Assembly (NCBI GenBank): GCA_964344255.1 | Contig: CAYFMQ010000001.1 | Coordinates: 1 to 64,000, forward strand | DNA: 64,000 nucleotides | From: JAJFIE01 sp964344255 | GTDB taxonomy: Bacteria; Pseudomonadota; Alphaproteobacteria; Rhodospirillales; Casp-alpha2 | Direction: 5' to 3' | Part shown: positions 16,343-24,303 of the stretch, piece by piece | Layout of the letters: each line of letters begins with the position of its first letter | How positions within the stretch are numbered: position 1 is the stretch's first letter | The notes under the pieces: generated by a model | Databases searched by the model: none | What the model saw: the letters and a program-made list of their open reading frames with translations, nothing else | What the model was told of the DNA's origin: nothing | Position numbers and translations under genes: made by a program

Positions 16343-16960
16343 CTATTGATATTTCTGGCGGTTATAGATGAAACTGCTCCACCAGTATGGACTCAAAGAT
16401 TTCCACTCTTCGTAGGGCTTATCCAATCCCTCGGCGCACCAACCGTTCCAGAATGCCGCCTCGACCTTTTCGATAGGCCAATCGTAGGCTCCCTCATTCT
16501 TCATGGTGAGGTCCGTACAATGCCAGCGACGTAGTAACGATATATAAGGATCACCCATTAGCACCGGCCCGTTCTGCAACAGGAAAACACCAAATGTCGA
16601 TACAATTTTGCCACCGTAAACATGACTTTTTTCCAGAAACAGAACGTAGTTAGGGCCAGTATAAAGAACCTTATAAGGATTCTCCTTGATCGGTGAATCC
16701 GAATCATAACGAGCAATTACCTCAGAAGTGATCGTCACCGGCCCACCACCGCCTCGCCCGGAATAATCCACCCACACATCGTAAAAAAATGACACACCCC
16801 GGCCATCCGGAATAGGTAGGTAGGCGTCATAAGGCAGGTTGAAGGGCGGATTTTCCCACTCATCAGCAGCGGACAGCCCCGGCCACATAAGCAGACAACC
16901 GAGCAGCAGAATTCCAGCAGTGTGCCGGAACCACTTAACCATCCGAACTACCATTTTCAC
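16343..16960 (-). CDS. Secreted hypothetical protein, paralogue B
   Basis: About 205 residues with a signal peptide (ILLLGCLLMWPGLSAADEW) and a mature domain closely similar to paralogue A: YLPIPDGRGVSFFYDVWVDYS, VLYTGPNYVLFLEK, GVFLLQNGPVLMGDPYISL, AYDWPIEK, and both Cys conserved. The family is not recognised. The frame opens at 17002, but aligning with paralogue A puts the start at the GTG at 16960. The longer start would overlap the start of the divergent lysozyme gene at 16995. With the GTG start, 34 nt separate the two divergent starts. That close head-to-head arrangement suggests shared control. The role is unknown; lysozyme inhibitor or immunity is a hypothesis. Confidence 0.75.
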   Translation of the reverse strand: MKMVVRMVKWFRHTAGILLLGCLLMWPGLSAADEWENPPFNLPYDAYLPIPDGRGVSFFYDVWVDYSGRGGGGPVTITSEVIARYDSDSPIKENPYKVLYTGPNYVLFLEKSHVYGGKIVSTFGVFLLQNGPVLMGDPYISLLRRWHCTDLTMKNEGAYDWPIEKVEAAFWNGWCAEGLDKPYEEWKSLSPYWWSSFIYNRQKYQ

Positions 16961-16994
16961 ACTCACACTTAACCACAACCTGAAGGAGGATATC

Positions 16995-17630
16995 ATGACC
17001 AATACACTACCCCAACAGACTTATGCCGTCATCGCCAAACACCTGAAAGTAAGTGAAAGAGAAATCAGATGGCCCTACCTGGACACCAAGGGCAATGTCA
17101 CCATCGGCGTTGGTTTCAAGACCGACAGCGAGGACGCCTTCGCCAAGCTTGACCTCTACACGGTCAGGAACGACAAGACTGTTCCCGCCACGGATGCGGA
17201 AAAGCGTTCAGCCTTTCGCCGGATGGAGGAGATCCGCGAAGAACGGAACGGTGATTTCAATCACGGAGCAAATTTTTATGCGGAAGAAACTCAGGTTGTC
17301 ATGCCCTTGGATGCCATCGATGAAAAACTACGCACCGAAATCGAAATCCGTACAGCGAAAATTCGTCAGGAGGTTGGCGATAAGGCATGGAACAGACTGA
17401 ACGATGAACAGAAAGCTGCCGTCATTGACGTCGGCTATGCTAACGGTGACGGCAGTCTGAAGGGATTTAAGAATTTCAAGCAAGCCATCATCGATGGCAA
17501 ACCACAAATCATGGCGGATGAATCGACATTCTATACCAACAGTGAAACAGGCGAGAGAGATTTGTTCCGCCTGCAACGGAACTACCAGGCGCTGTCTGGT
17601 TTGGAACCGGAAGAATCAACAAAGCGCTAG
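16995..17630 (+). CDS. GH24-type lysozyme, N-terminal part of a frameshifted gene
   Basis: A 211-residue protein whose N-terminus matches the T4-lysozyme (GH24) catalytic pattern. Glu21, Asp30 and Thr36 lie in EREIRWPYLDTKGNVTIGVG, with the same spacing as Glu11, Asp20 and Thr26 of T4 lysozyme. It should cleave the glycan strand of peptidoglycan. There is no signal peptide or membrane segment, so it needs a holin, a secretion system or lysis to reach its substrate. A very strong Shine-Dalgarno AAGGAGGA precedes ATG 16995. The frame stops at 17628-17630 just after LSGLEPEESTKR. In the -1 frame the reading continues smoothly as RINKALAVLLEKREAERAKK into the next ORF, so one base seems to be missing near 17610-17617. 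Neighbours suggest an effector or an endolysin remnant. Confidence 0.8.
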   Translation: MTNTLPQQTYAVIAKHLKVSEREIRWPYLDTKGNVTIGVGFKTDSEDAFAKLDLYTVRNDKTVPATDAEKRSAFRRMEEIREERNGDFNHGANFYAEETQVVMPLDAIDEKLRTEIEIRTAKIRQEVGDKAWNRLNDEQKAAVIDVGYANGDGSLKGFKNFKQAIIDGKPQIMADESTFYTNSETGERDLFRLQRNYQALSGLEPEESTKR

Positions 17631-17635
17631 CCGTA

Positions 17636-18373
17636 TTGCTGGAAAAGCGGGAAGCGGAACGGGCGAAAAAGCTTGAAGACGAAAAACAAAATGCAGGTAG
17701 CCAGGAGGCAACCGAAACCAACCCATCAGATCCCGATGGAGATTCGGATAGCACCGGCACAGACGTACAACCGGACGAAACTTCCGAAAAGGAAACAAAC
17801 CAATCGTCAGAGACAAGACCGCATGGGGAGGATGGCGTATACCGCAAACTCGCTAGCGCCTTGAGCCAACCGGGCGACGCTATTGACGAAGCGCTGTTGA
17901 AGGATGATCTGACAGAAAGCGAATTGAAGGGCTTGATGAACTCGAAACCCTACATGCGGCCCTCCGACCCGCGGCACAAGCAGGTTCAAAGCCGCGTAAA
18001 GCAATGGTTCGGTGATCACTGGGGCGTTGAGCCGGCAAAGGTGGACGCCGCAGGCCGGATCATCCCCAGCGATAAACCGAACATTCCTTTCCCCGTGAAA
18101 CCCGAAAAGCCGTCAGAGCCCGGCACGAACCGTCCCCTGGATGAAAGCGTCCGCAAGGTTGCCGAACGGATCGCGGACCGTGCTCGCCGCACAACACCAT
18201 TTGAAGCGGTCAAAACCCTGCAATCGGCTCTGAATAATCAAGATGACTTTCAGGCACGGCCTTTGCCACCCTTGAAAGAAGACGGCATCGCCGGCCCCAT
18301 GACCAGTCGCGCCTTGCGCTTCACCACCAAACGCCTGGGCGCTGACAGGCTGCTGGGAGGACTTTTCGGTTAG
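17636..18373 (+). CDS. C-terminal part of the frameshifted lysozyme: linker plus peptidoglycan-binding domain
   Basis: About 245 residues if read from the TTG at 17636, but the frame is open further upstream and most likely continues the GH24 protein after a 1-nt frameshift, giving a product of about 458 residues. The first part is a charged helical segment (EKREAERAKKLEDEK) and a long acidic, low-complexity linker rich in Ser, Thr, Asp, Glu and Pro. The end shows a PG_binding_1-like repeat: FEAVKTLQSALNN, then LKEDGIAGPMTSRALRF. If it is translated separately, coupling to the upstream stop only 5 nt away would be needed; no Shine-Dalgarno is visible. Sequencing error, true mutation or programmed shift cannot be told apart here. 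Confidence 0.7.
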   Translation: MLEKREAERAKKLEDEKQNAGSQEATETNPSDPDGDSDSTGTDVQPDETSEKETNQSSETRPHGEDGVYRKLASALSQPGDAIDEALLKDDLTESELKGLMNSKPYMRPSDPRHKQVQSRVKQWFGDHWGVEPAKVDAAGRIIPSDKPNIPFPVKPEKPSEPGTNRPLDESVRKVAERIADRARRTTPFEAVKTLQSALNNQDDFQARPLPPLKEDGIAGPMTSRALRFTTKRLGADRLLGGLFG

Positions 18374-18999
18374 AAACCGGTGCCGAGATACTTCCTTATC
18401 GGCTTGAAGCTGCGGCGGTGGTGAGGGGTCACCCCTAAGTACTTGAGCGCCGTCTGGTGTTGCAGCGTGCCGTAGCCGGCGTTGGTTTCCCAGCCGTACT
18501 TGGGATAGTCCTTCGCCAGTTCCCGCATGATGCCGTCGCGGGTTTCCTTGGCCACGATGGAGGCGGCGGCGATGCTCAACGATTTCGCATCCCCCTTCAC
18601 CACGGTTCGCAAATCACAGGGCAAGATCGGTTCCCTGTTACCGTCAATCAGCGCCAGGTCAGGCGAAACGGGCAAGGCTGAGACGGCGCGCTGCATGGCC
18701 AGCATGGTGGCGGCGAGGATATTGTGGATATCGATTTCATCGACGCTGGCTTCGCCAAGACCTAAGTGAACGCCCGGTGTTTCCCGAAGACGGCCCAGCA
18801 ATTCGGCGCGGCGGTGTGATGTCAGTTTTTTTGAGTCATCCAGTTGCGCCAGCAGGTCATCGGGCGCCTTATCTCGCTCGATCACGGCCGCCCCTGCGAC
18901 GACCGGCCCGGCCCACGGTCCTCGTCCGGCCTCATCGACCCCGGCGATGATCCGGTAGCCTTCCGACAGGGCCGTATCTTCCAGCAAAAAATCAGGCAC
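18370..18999 (-). CDS. rnhB: Ribonuclease HII
   Basis: A 209-residue nuclease that removes ribonucleotides from DNA:RNA hybrids. The catalytic acidic residues are in IIAGVDEAGRGPWAGPVVAGA (the DEAGRG motif) and LIDGNREP; VKGDAKSLSIAAASIVAKETRD is the conserved central helix, followed by YGWETNAGYGT. The frame stays open to 19176, but those extra residues are purely basic and overlap kefB coding. I take the GTG at 18999, which overlaps the kefB stop by 8 nt (GTGCCTGA), a sign of translational coupling. In Caulobacter and relatives rnhB adjoins ccrM; here the lysozyme insertion lies between. Confidence 0.9.
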   Translation of the reverse strand: MPDFLLEDTALSEGYRIIAGVDEAGRGPWAGPVVAGAAVIERDKAPDDLLAQLDDSKKLTSHRRAELLGRLRETPGVHLGLGEASVDEIDIHNILAATMLAMQRAVSALPVSPDLALIDGNREPILPCDLRTVVKGDAKSLSIAAASIVAKETRDGIMRELAKDYPKYGWETNAGYGTLQHQTALKYLGVTPHHRRSFKPIRKYLGTGF

Positions 19000-20503
19000 G
19001 GCTTTTCTTCTTTGTCGGTTTTTTCTTGGGCGTCTGTTTCTTTTCCGCCATGACGGCCGTTTCGGGATTACCTTCGACTCCGGCTTCCGGAGACGGGTTT
19101 TCGTTGGATGGCGTTTGCGGATTGGCGCCGACGATGAGGGGATTCTTTCGCGCCTCGCGCCGCCGCTTGATTTCACGGACCAGCAATCGCCAACGGTACA
19201 TCAACAAGCGGATCGTGCGGCGGGTGGACGACCGGGCGCCATCGAGCGTCTCGGCCACGACCTCGGCTTCCGGGGCGTAAACGGCGCGCATGATTTCCTT
19301 CGCCGACGTGGTGCCTTCCTCAGCCAGCGCCTGCAGCCTGCGGGCCGTGAACACGTAAAGCGGACTGAGGGCGAGCGAGAGCACCGTCACCGCCACGACG
19401 ATTCGACTGTCGTTGGAACTGATCAGGCCGGAGCCGACGCCGATCTGCGAGAGCAGGAAGGAAAACTCGCCGATTTGCGTCAGCATGACGCCCGCTATAA
19501 AGGCGTTATTCCAGTCCTGCCCCAGCAAGCGGAGCGCGCCGACGTTGAGGATGGTCTTGAACACGGCGACCACCAGGAACAGCGACATCACGAGACCCAG
19601 GTTATCCCAAATGAAACCCAGATCCAGCAACAGCCCGATGGAAAGGAAGAAGACCATCATCAGGATACTCTGAATCGGCTTGGTGGCCTCGATCATTACA
19701 TGGCGCTCGGTAGAACTGCCGACGACGATGCCGGCGATAAATGCACCATAAGCGGCGGACAGACCGAACAGGCCGGACAGCGAAGCGGCGGCGAAACAGA
19801 ACACCAAGGCGGCCAGCGGCTTCAAATCCTCGTGCCCGGCAACGACGGCAGAGAAAGGAATTGATATTTTCTTGCCCCGGCTCAGGTACAGGATCAAGCC
19901 GGCCAACAGAGCAATGGAAGCCAGAATCTTGGGAACCGCGATCCAGTCGAAGCCTCCTTCCGCGCCGGCAACTGTCATGGCGCCCAGCGCGCCGACGATC
20001 AGCATCATGGGCACCACGGCCAAGTCCTGGGCGATCAGCACGCCGACGGTGATAGTCCCCACCCGGGTACGCAACTCGCCGATATCCGACAGCACTTTAA
20101 TGGCGACGGCGGTGGAGGAAAGCGCAACCACGAAGCCCAGCAGGATGGCAATGCCGATCGGCCAGTCCAGCAGCCACCAGAAGATGAGCATCACGCCTGT
20201 GGATGCGCCGATCTGGATCAGCGTGGTCAGCATGGCGATGCGCCAGATCCGGCGGAAAGCGCGAAGCGAAAGTTCCATGCCCACGACATAGAGCAGCATG
20301 AGCACGCCGAGCTCGGCGAGCACGTCGATCTGGTCGCGGTCGGTGACAAGGGCGAACATGGAAGGCCCGAGTAGGATGCCCGCCAGGATATAACCGACGA
20401 TGGCGGGTTGACGCAGACGTTCCATGAAAATGCCGCATCCCATCGCCGCCAGGGCGACTATGGCGATTTCCGTCAGTCCGGAATGATGCGCTACCTGTTC
20501 CAC
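18992..20503 (-). CDS. CPA2 monovalent cation:proton antiporter (KefB-like)
   Basis: A 503-residue inner-membrane antiporter with about 12-13 hydrophobic segments in the first ~390 residues, including QPAIVGYILAGILLGPSMFA and LSSTAVAIKVLSDIGELRT, both typical of the Na/H exchanger CPA2 family. It lacks the C-terminal TrkA-N/RCK domain of KefB and KefC. Instead it has a ~110-residue cytoplasmic tail with basic stretches (RWRLLVREIKRRREARK) and a lysine-rich end (KKKPTKKKSRA). Potassium or sodium specificity cannot be decided. It is co-oriented with and overlaps rnhB, and is divergent from the cupin gene. Confidence 0.85.
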   Translation of the reverse strand: MEQVAHHSGLTEIAIVALAAMGCGIFMERLRQPAIVGYILAGILLGPSMFALVTDRDQIDVLAELGVLMLLYVVGMELSLRAFRRIWRIAMLTTLIQIGASTGVMLIFWWLLDWPIGIAILLGFVVALSSTAVAIKVLSDIGELRTRVGTITVGVLIAQDLAVVPMMLIVGALGAMTVAGAEGGFDWIAVPKILASIALLAGLILYLSRGKKISIPFSAVVAGHEDLKPLAALVFCFAAASLSGLFGLSAAYGAFIAGIVVGSSTERHVMIEATKPIQSILMMVFFLSIGLLLDLGFIWDNLGLVMSLFLVVAVFKTILNVGALRLLGQDWNNAFIAGVMLTQIGEFSFLLSQIGVGSGLISSNDSRIVVAVTVLSLALSPLYVFTARRLQALAEEGTTSAKEIMRAVYAPEAEVVAETLDGARSSTRRTIRLLMYRWRLLVREIKRRREARKNPLIVGANPQTPSNENPSPEAGVEGNPETAVMAEKKQTPKKKPTKKKSRA

Positions 20504-20588
20504 AAATAAACCCTACCACACTTAGAACATGAAGACTCGCCCAACTCGCGTTAAGATGGCCTTACAAAACGGCAGGAGTATGGCCACC

Positions 20589-21089
20589 ATGAATAACGGA
20601 ACACCCAAAAAACACGCCTTCCGCATGGAAGATGTGCCGATCACCACTGGTACCGATTACCCCAAACCCTACGATATTGTAGCAGACGGGCGCGAAAAAC
20701 GGAAAGTCGGTGACCACGCAGGCCTCAACGTTTATGGCGTCAATATCGTTTCCCTGCCCCCGGGCGGCGCCTCGGCCCAGCGTCACTGGCACGAAAACGA
20801 AGAGGAATTCACCTATATCATGTCAGGCGAACTTGTCCTGATCACCGATGACGGGGAGGAAACCGTCACCGCCGGCCACATGATGGGCTTCCCCGCCGGT
20901 TACCAGAACGGCCATCACCTTGTGAACCGGTCTGAGGAAAATGCCGTCTACATGGAAATCGGCACCCGGTGCCGGGACGAAGTGTGCCATTACCCGGATA
21001 TCGATCTCAGATTTGTCGGCAGGAACGGGGTTGATGCCTTCTATCACAAGGACGGCACGCCCTATCCCGACGATGGTGATGAGGGATAG
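20589..21089 (+). CDS. Cupin-domain protein
   Basis: A 166-residue cytoplasmic protein with one cupin barrel. Motif 1 is HWHENEEEFTYIMSGE, giving the His-x-His...Glu metal ligands, and motif 2 includes MMGFPAGYQNGHHLVN with the fourth His. Members range from dioxygenases to isomerases and sugar-binding regulators, so no activity is assigned. Met codons at 20580 and 20589 both fit; AGGAG at 20573-20577 is better spaced for 20589. It ends 3 nt from the stop of the convergent radical SAM gene. Confidence 0.82.
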   Translation: MNNGTPKKHAFRMEDVPITTGTDYPKPYDIVADGREKRKVGDHAGLNVYGVNIVSLPPGGASAQRHWHENEEEFTYIMSGELVLITDDGEETVTAGHMMGFPAGYQNGHHLVNRSEENAVYMEIGTRCRDEVCHYPDIDLRFVGRNGVDAFYHKDGTPYPDDGDEG

Positions 21090-21092
21090 CCG

Positions 21093-22220
21093 TCAGAACA
21101 GCTTCATCTGCGAGCCCGGCAGAACCGGCGGTGTGAACAAGTCCGTCCGTAACGGCAGTTCCGCCGGTTCCCTTTTATTCAGACCCAGTTTGCGGCATGC
21201 GAGGCTGAACCGCTTCGCCAGCAGGTCGGCGTACTCGCCCGTGCCCCGCATGCGTGTTGCAAAGTCGGACCGGTAAAGCTCTCCTTCCCGGGTTTCGCGG
21301 ACGCCATTGAGGACGCGGGCCGCCCTGTCCGGGACATGGTGATCCAGCCATTCGGAGAACAGCTCTTTCAGTTCCAGCGGCAGGCGCAGGATGCTGTAAA
21401 AAGCCGATGTCGCGCCCTTTTCAGCAGCCTCTACCAGCAGGGTCTCCAGTTCGTGATCGTTCAGGTGCGGTATCATCGGCGCCACCATGGCAGTGACGGG
21501 AACGCCCGCATCGCTGAGCTTTTCGATGGCTTCCAAACGTTTTGCCGGGGTCGATGCGCGTGGCTCCATGGTTCGAGCCAGATCACGGTCCATCGTGGTG
21601 ACGGACACCCCGACACCAACGAGCCCGTCCTCCGCCAGGGAGGAAAGAATGTCCAGATCCCTCAAGATGCTCGCCGATTTGGTGGTGATGACAACCGGAT
21701 GACGGCAATCAGCCATCTCCTCCAGAATCTCCCGTGTCAGACGCCAGTCCCGCTCAATCGGCTGATAAGGGTCCGTCACCGCGCCCAGCATGATCGGCTT
21801 GCACTGATACTCGCGCTTCGCCAGATCGGCCCGGAGGGCGTCTCGCCCGTTGACCTTGGCGAACAATCGGCTTTCAAAATCCAGCCCCGGGGACAATCCC
21901 ATATAGGCATGCGTCGGTCTGGCGTAACAATAGACGCATCCGTGCTCACACCCCCGGTAGGAATTGATGGAGCGGTCGAAAGGAATGTCCGGGGATGAAT
22001 TCGTGGAAATGATCGATTTCGATTTTTCCGCCGTCACGGAGGTCCTGAGCGGTGGCAGGTCATCATCGGACCACCAGCCGTCTTCCGTTGCATGGCGGCT
22101 TTCGGCCTCATAACGGCCCGTACGGTTTGACGGAGCGCCTCTCCCTTTGCGCAACGCCTCGGTTGCTTCATCGAGGAATGAAACGGAAAGACCGGTAGCG
22201 TTTTGGTCCGTTTTCGCCAT
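21093..22220 (-). CDS. PA0069-type radical SAM protein
   Basis: A 375-residue protein with a radical SAM cluster motif CEHGCVYCYARP (C-x3-C-x2-C) near residue 93, preceded by DIPFDRSINSYRG. The region TDPYQPIERDWRLTREILE and the order of motifs match the PA0069 / spore-photoproduct-lyase-like group, which has no established reaction. It is cytoplasmic and lies 42 nt downstream of the LysR gene on the same strand. No strong Shine-Dalgarno precedes the ATG at 22220, so translation could depend on readthrough from the LysR transcript. Confidence 0.85.
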   Translation of the reverse strand: MAKTDQNATGLSVSFLDEATEALRKGRGAPSNRTGRYEAESRHATEDGWWSDDDLPPLRTSVTAEKSKSIISTNSSPDIPFDRSINSYRGCEHGCVYCYARPTHAYMGLSPGLDFESRLFAKVNGRDALRADLAKREYQCKPIMLGAVTDPYQPIERDWRLTREILEEMADCRHPVVITTKSASILRDLDILSSLAEDGLVGVGVSVTTMDRDLARTMEPRASTPAKRLEAIEKLSDAGVPVTAMVAPMIPHLNDHELETLLVEAAEKGATSAFYSILRLPLELKELFSEWLDHHVPDRAARVLNGVRETREGELYRSDFATRMRGTGEYADLLAKRFSLACRKLGLNKREPAELPLRTDLFTPPVLPGSQMKLF

Positions 22221-22262
22221 AGGGAACTGTACTCATCAAAACAGAACAAAACAAGAACTATT

Positions 22263-23174
22263 CTAATGACCCTCCGCCTCGACCGCTTTCACCAGCCAAT
22301 CCCTGAACGCGCTGACCTTTGGCCTCTCAAGGTTTTCGGGCGGACACACAAACCAATACCAGTGGTCCGATGGCAGCCCCAGATCGAAGGGTTTGACCAA
22401 CCGGCCGCTTTCAAGGTCATGACGGACAAGAAATTCACTAACCAGCGTAACCCCGCCCCCGTTCAGCGCCGCCTCGACGGCCAGGGAATCACTAGTCACA
22501 ACCGGACCTTTCGATCCGTCCACCCCCTCGACGCCGGCTATTTTCAGCCACATGTTCCAGTCCGGCTGCATGCCCGGCGCCGTATACCAGTCAACGTGGA
22601 TAAGCGTATGATAAGCCAGGTTTTCAGGCTTACGAAGCGAATGCTCACCTTTCAGCAGGTCAGGCGAACAGACTGGGACAACGTCTTCCTTCAACAAAGC
22701 GTCCGCATGCAACCCGGGATAGGGGCCAGTGCCGAAACGGATCGCCGCATCCACGTCATCCCTGCTGAAATCGACAACGGACAGGGATCCGTCGATACGA
22801 ACGGTGATGTCAGGATGAAGGGCATTGAACCTCGCCAAATGGCGCACAAGCCACTTGCCGGCGAAAACCGGCGCAGAGGAAATGACCAGCGGCGCATCCT
22901 TGTCCAGCAGCTCCAGTTTACGGCACCCCTCCTCCCATAAATCCAGGCCTTCGCTCAGGTAAGGCAGCAGGGCGGCGCCCCTGTCGGTCAGGCGGATGGA
23001 GCGGACAGAACGATGGAAAAGCTGCACCCCGAAGTAGTCTTCCAGCGCCTTGATCTGATGGCTGACGGCGGCAGGCGTCACCGAAAGTTCATCCGCCGCC
23101 GCGCTCATGCTGGCGCGGCGTCCCGCGGCCTCAAAGGCGCGAAGGGCGTTCAGGGGCGGCAACCGGTAACTCAT
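22263..23174 (-). CDS. LysR-family regulator, GcvA-like
   Basis: A 303-residue transcription factor. Residues 6-65 form the winged helix-turn-helix (PLNALRAFEAAGRRASMSAA, then VTPAAVSHQIKALEDYFGVQLF), which matches the GcvA-type N-terminus. The rest is the periplasmic-binding-like effector domain. GcvA homologues control glycine cleavage or neighbouring operons; the effector is unknown. A perfect T-N11-A palindrome lies 18 nt upstream of its start, suggesting autoregulation. The region also faces a divergent small ORF at 23306. Confidence 0.88.
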   Translation of the reverse strand: MSYRLPPLNALRAFEAAGRRASMSAAADELSVTPAAVSHQIKALEDYFGVQLFHRSVRSIRLTDRGAALLPYLSEGLDLWEEGCRKLELLDKDAPLVISSAPVFAGKWLVRHLARFNALHPDITVRIDGSLSVVDFSRDDVDAAIRFGTGPYPGLHADALLKEDVVPVCSPDLLKGEHSLRKPENLAYHTLIHVDWYTAPGMQPDWNMWLKIAGVEGVDGSKGPVVTSDSLAVEAALNGGGVTLVSEFLVRHDLESGRLVKPFDLGLPSDHWYWFVCPPENLERPKVSAFRDWLVKAVEAEGH

Positions 23175-23191
23175 AGAAATTTACCTATAAA

Positions 23192-23204
23192 TTAGATATT
23201 CTAA
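23192..23204. promoter_or_regulatory. LysR-type T-N11-A operator
   Basis: TTAGATATTCTAA is a perfect 5-bp inverted repeat with a 3-nt centre in the AT-rich region between the LysR gene and the divergent 52-codon ORF. It fits the T-N11-A consensus of LysR binding sites. Confidence 0.6.
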
Positions 23205-23305
23205 ATTATTATGTGAAAACTTCTCGTTTGTCATCGTTTATATTTAGCGAAATACTTATGTTATCGAAACATTGTTATTCAAATTAATCTAAATGGAGAT
23301 GAACC

Positions 23306-23464
23306 ATGAACCCCTATACCCTTCTGGTGAACCAGCAGAACTTCGCCCCGCACAACGGCGCACGGTCAGTTGAGCAGGAAAACATCCTCGATAACTCGCT
23401 CAGTCATGCAGCCTATCGCCTGGTCGGCACCGTCGACCGGCTGTTGTTCAAGCGGGGGCGCTGA
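23306..23464 (+). CDS. Small ORF, 52 residues, divergent from LysR gene
   Basis: ATG 23306 is preceded by AAATGGAGATGAACC with a usable GGAGA. The product starts MNPYTLLVNQQNFAPHNGAR and ends VDRLLFKRGR; it is soluble with a basic tail. I do not recognise a family. Position opposite a LysR regulator with a shared operator, a good ribosome-binding site and sense-like codons support a real gene, but no homology was checked. Confidence 0.55.
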   Translation: MNPYTLLVNQQNFAPHNGARSVEQENILDNSLSHAAYRLVGTVDRLLFKRGR

Positions 23465-23480
23465 TAAACCCATCCCTTGT

Positions 23481-23511
23481 GCGGGCGAATTATTCTCCGA
23501 CAATCGCCCGC
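23481..23511. repeat. Inverted repeat after the small ORF
   Basis: GCGGGCGA (23481-23488) and TCGCCCGC (23504-23511) pair perfectly around a 15-nt loop, 16 nt after the small ORF's stop. No T-run follows, so a terminator function is uncertain. Confidence 0.4.
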
Positions 23512-23631
23512 CCATGTTAAACCGTCGTTCCATGCACCCTGTTAAAATACCGGGGACATGGACGACGGTGTTTTTTTTGCCTACTGTCATAAAAATCGCA
23601 ATGATATCAATGGCCCGAGCGGAGTCCCTGA

Positions 23632-24303
23632 ATGCTGAGCATTATCGTTCCTGCACTTCAGTCCGAAAAAACACTGGAAGCGACCCTGGAAACCTGCGTT
23701 CAGGCTCCGGCGCCCCGTGATATCATCGTTGTGGATGGCGGCTCGGTCGATGACACGAAAGAGATCGCCATGTCCTACGGCGCGCGTATTGTCGAAACTT
23801 CCCCGGGGCGCGGCACGCAGCTTGCCGGCGGCGCCAAGGCTGCAACGGGCGACTGGTTGCTGTTTCTCCACGCCGACACCCGGCTTGGCGAGGGGTGGCA
23901 GGACTGCATCCAGAATTTCATCAATAAGCCGGAGAACAGGAATAAGGCCGCTGTCTTCCGCTTTCGCCTGGATGACGATAAACCGGCAGCCCGGCGGATC
24001 GAATTGCTGGCTAACTGGCGCACCCTTCAGTTCGGGTTGCCATATGGCGACCAGGGGCTGCTCGTATCCCACGCCTATTACGACTCTCTTGGCGGCTTTC
24101 ATACGCTCCCCCTGATGGAAGACGTCAAATTCATCCGCCGTGTCGGCAAGCAGAATATCGTCATCCTGGATGCGGACGCCATCACCTCTGCCAAACGCTA
24201 CCAGGAAGGCGGATACTGGTTGCGTCCCATGAAGAACCTGATGCTGTTAATGCTCTATTTTTTGGGAGTCCCAGCTCACATGCTGGCGGGGAAGTACGAT
24301 TAG
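23632..24303 (+). CDS. Family 2 glycosyltransferase, rSAM/selenodomain-associated type
   Basis: A 223-residue GT-A glycosyltransferase. It begins MLSIIVPALQSEKTLEATLE and has the nucleotide-sugar motif DIIVVDGGSVDDT and the metal-binding LLFLHADTRLGEGW; LGGFHTLPLMEDVKFIRR is typical of the TIGR04283-type group. Such proteins usually occur with a second transferase (next gene) and often with a radical SAM/selenodomain protein, absent here. The acceptor is unknown. The next gene starts at the base after its stop, so the two are one transcription unit. Confidence 0.82.
   Translation: MLSIIVPALQSEKTLEATLETCVQAPAPRDIIVVDGGSVDDTKEIAMSYGARIVETSPGRGTQLAGGAKAATGDWLLFLHADTRLGEGWQDCIQNFINKPENRNKAAVFRFRLDDDKPAARRIELLANWRTLQFGLPYGDQGLLVSHAYYDSLGGFHTLPLMEDVKFIRRVGKQNIVILDADAITSAKRYQEGGYWLRPMKNLMLLMLYFLGVPAHMLAGKYD

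Larger units (their letters stand above)
15680..16994. repeat. Tandem duplication of the secreted-protein unit
   Basis: Two units of about 650 bp, 15680-16324 and 16343-16994, each contain one paralogue plus its upstream sequence. Similarity extends past the coding region into the leader of the divergent lysozyme gene, showing that the duplicated segment once reached that gene. Confidence 0.7.

Noticed and set aside
15431..18373. Prophage
   Set aside because: A lysozyme alone is not enough: no capsid, terminase, integrase or holin genes are present here or near the second muramidase.
19000..19176. 59-residue N-terminal extension of RNase HII
   Set aside because: Basic low-complexity residues that overlap kefB coding; the GTG at 18999 gives the normal family length and the usual coupled overlap.
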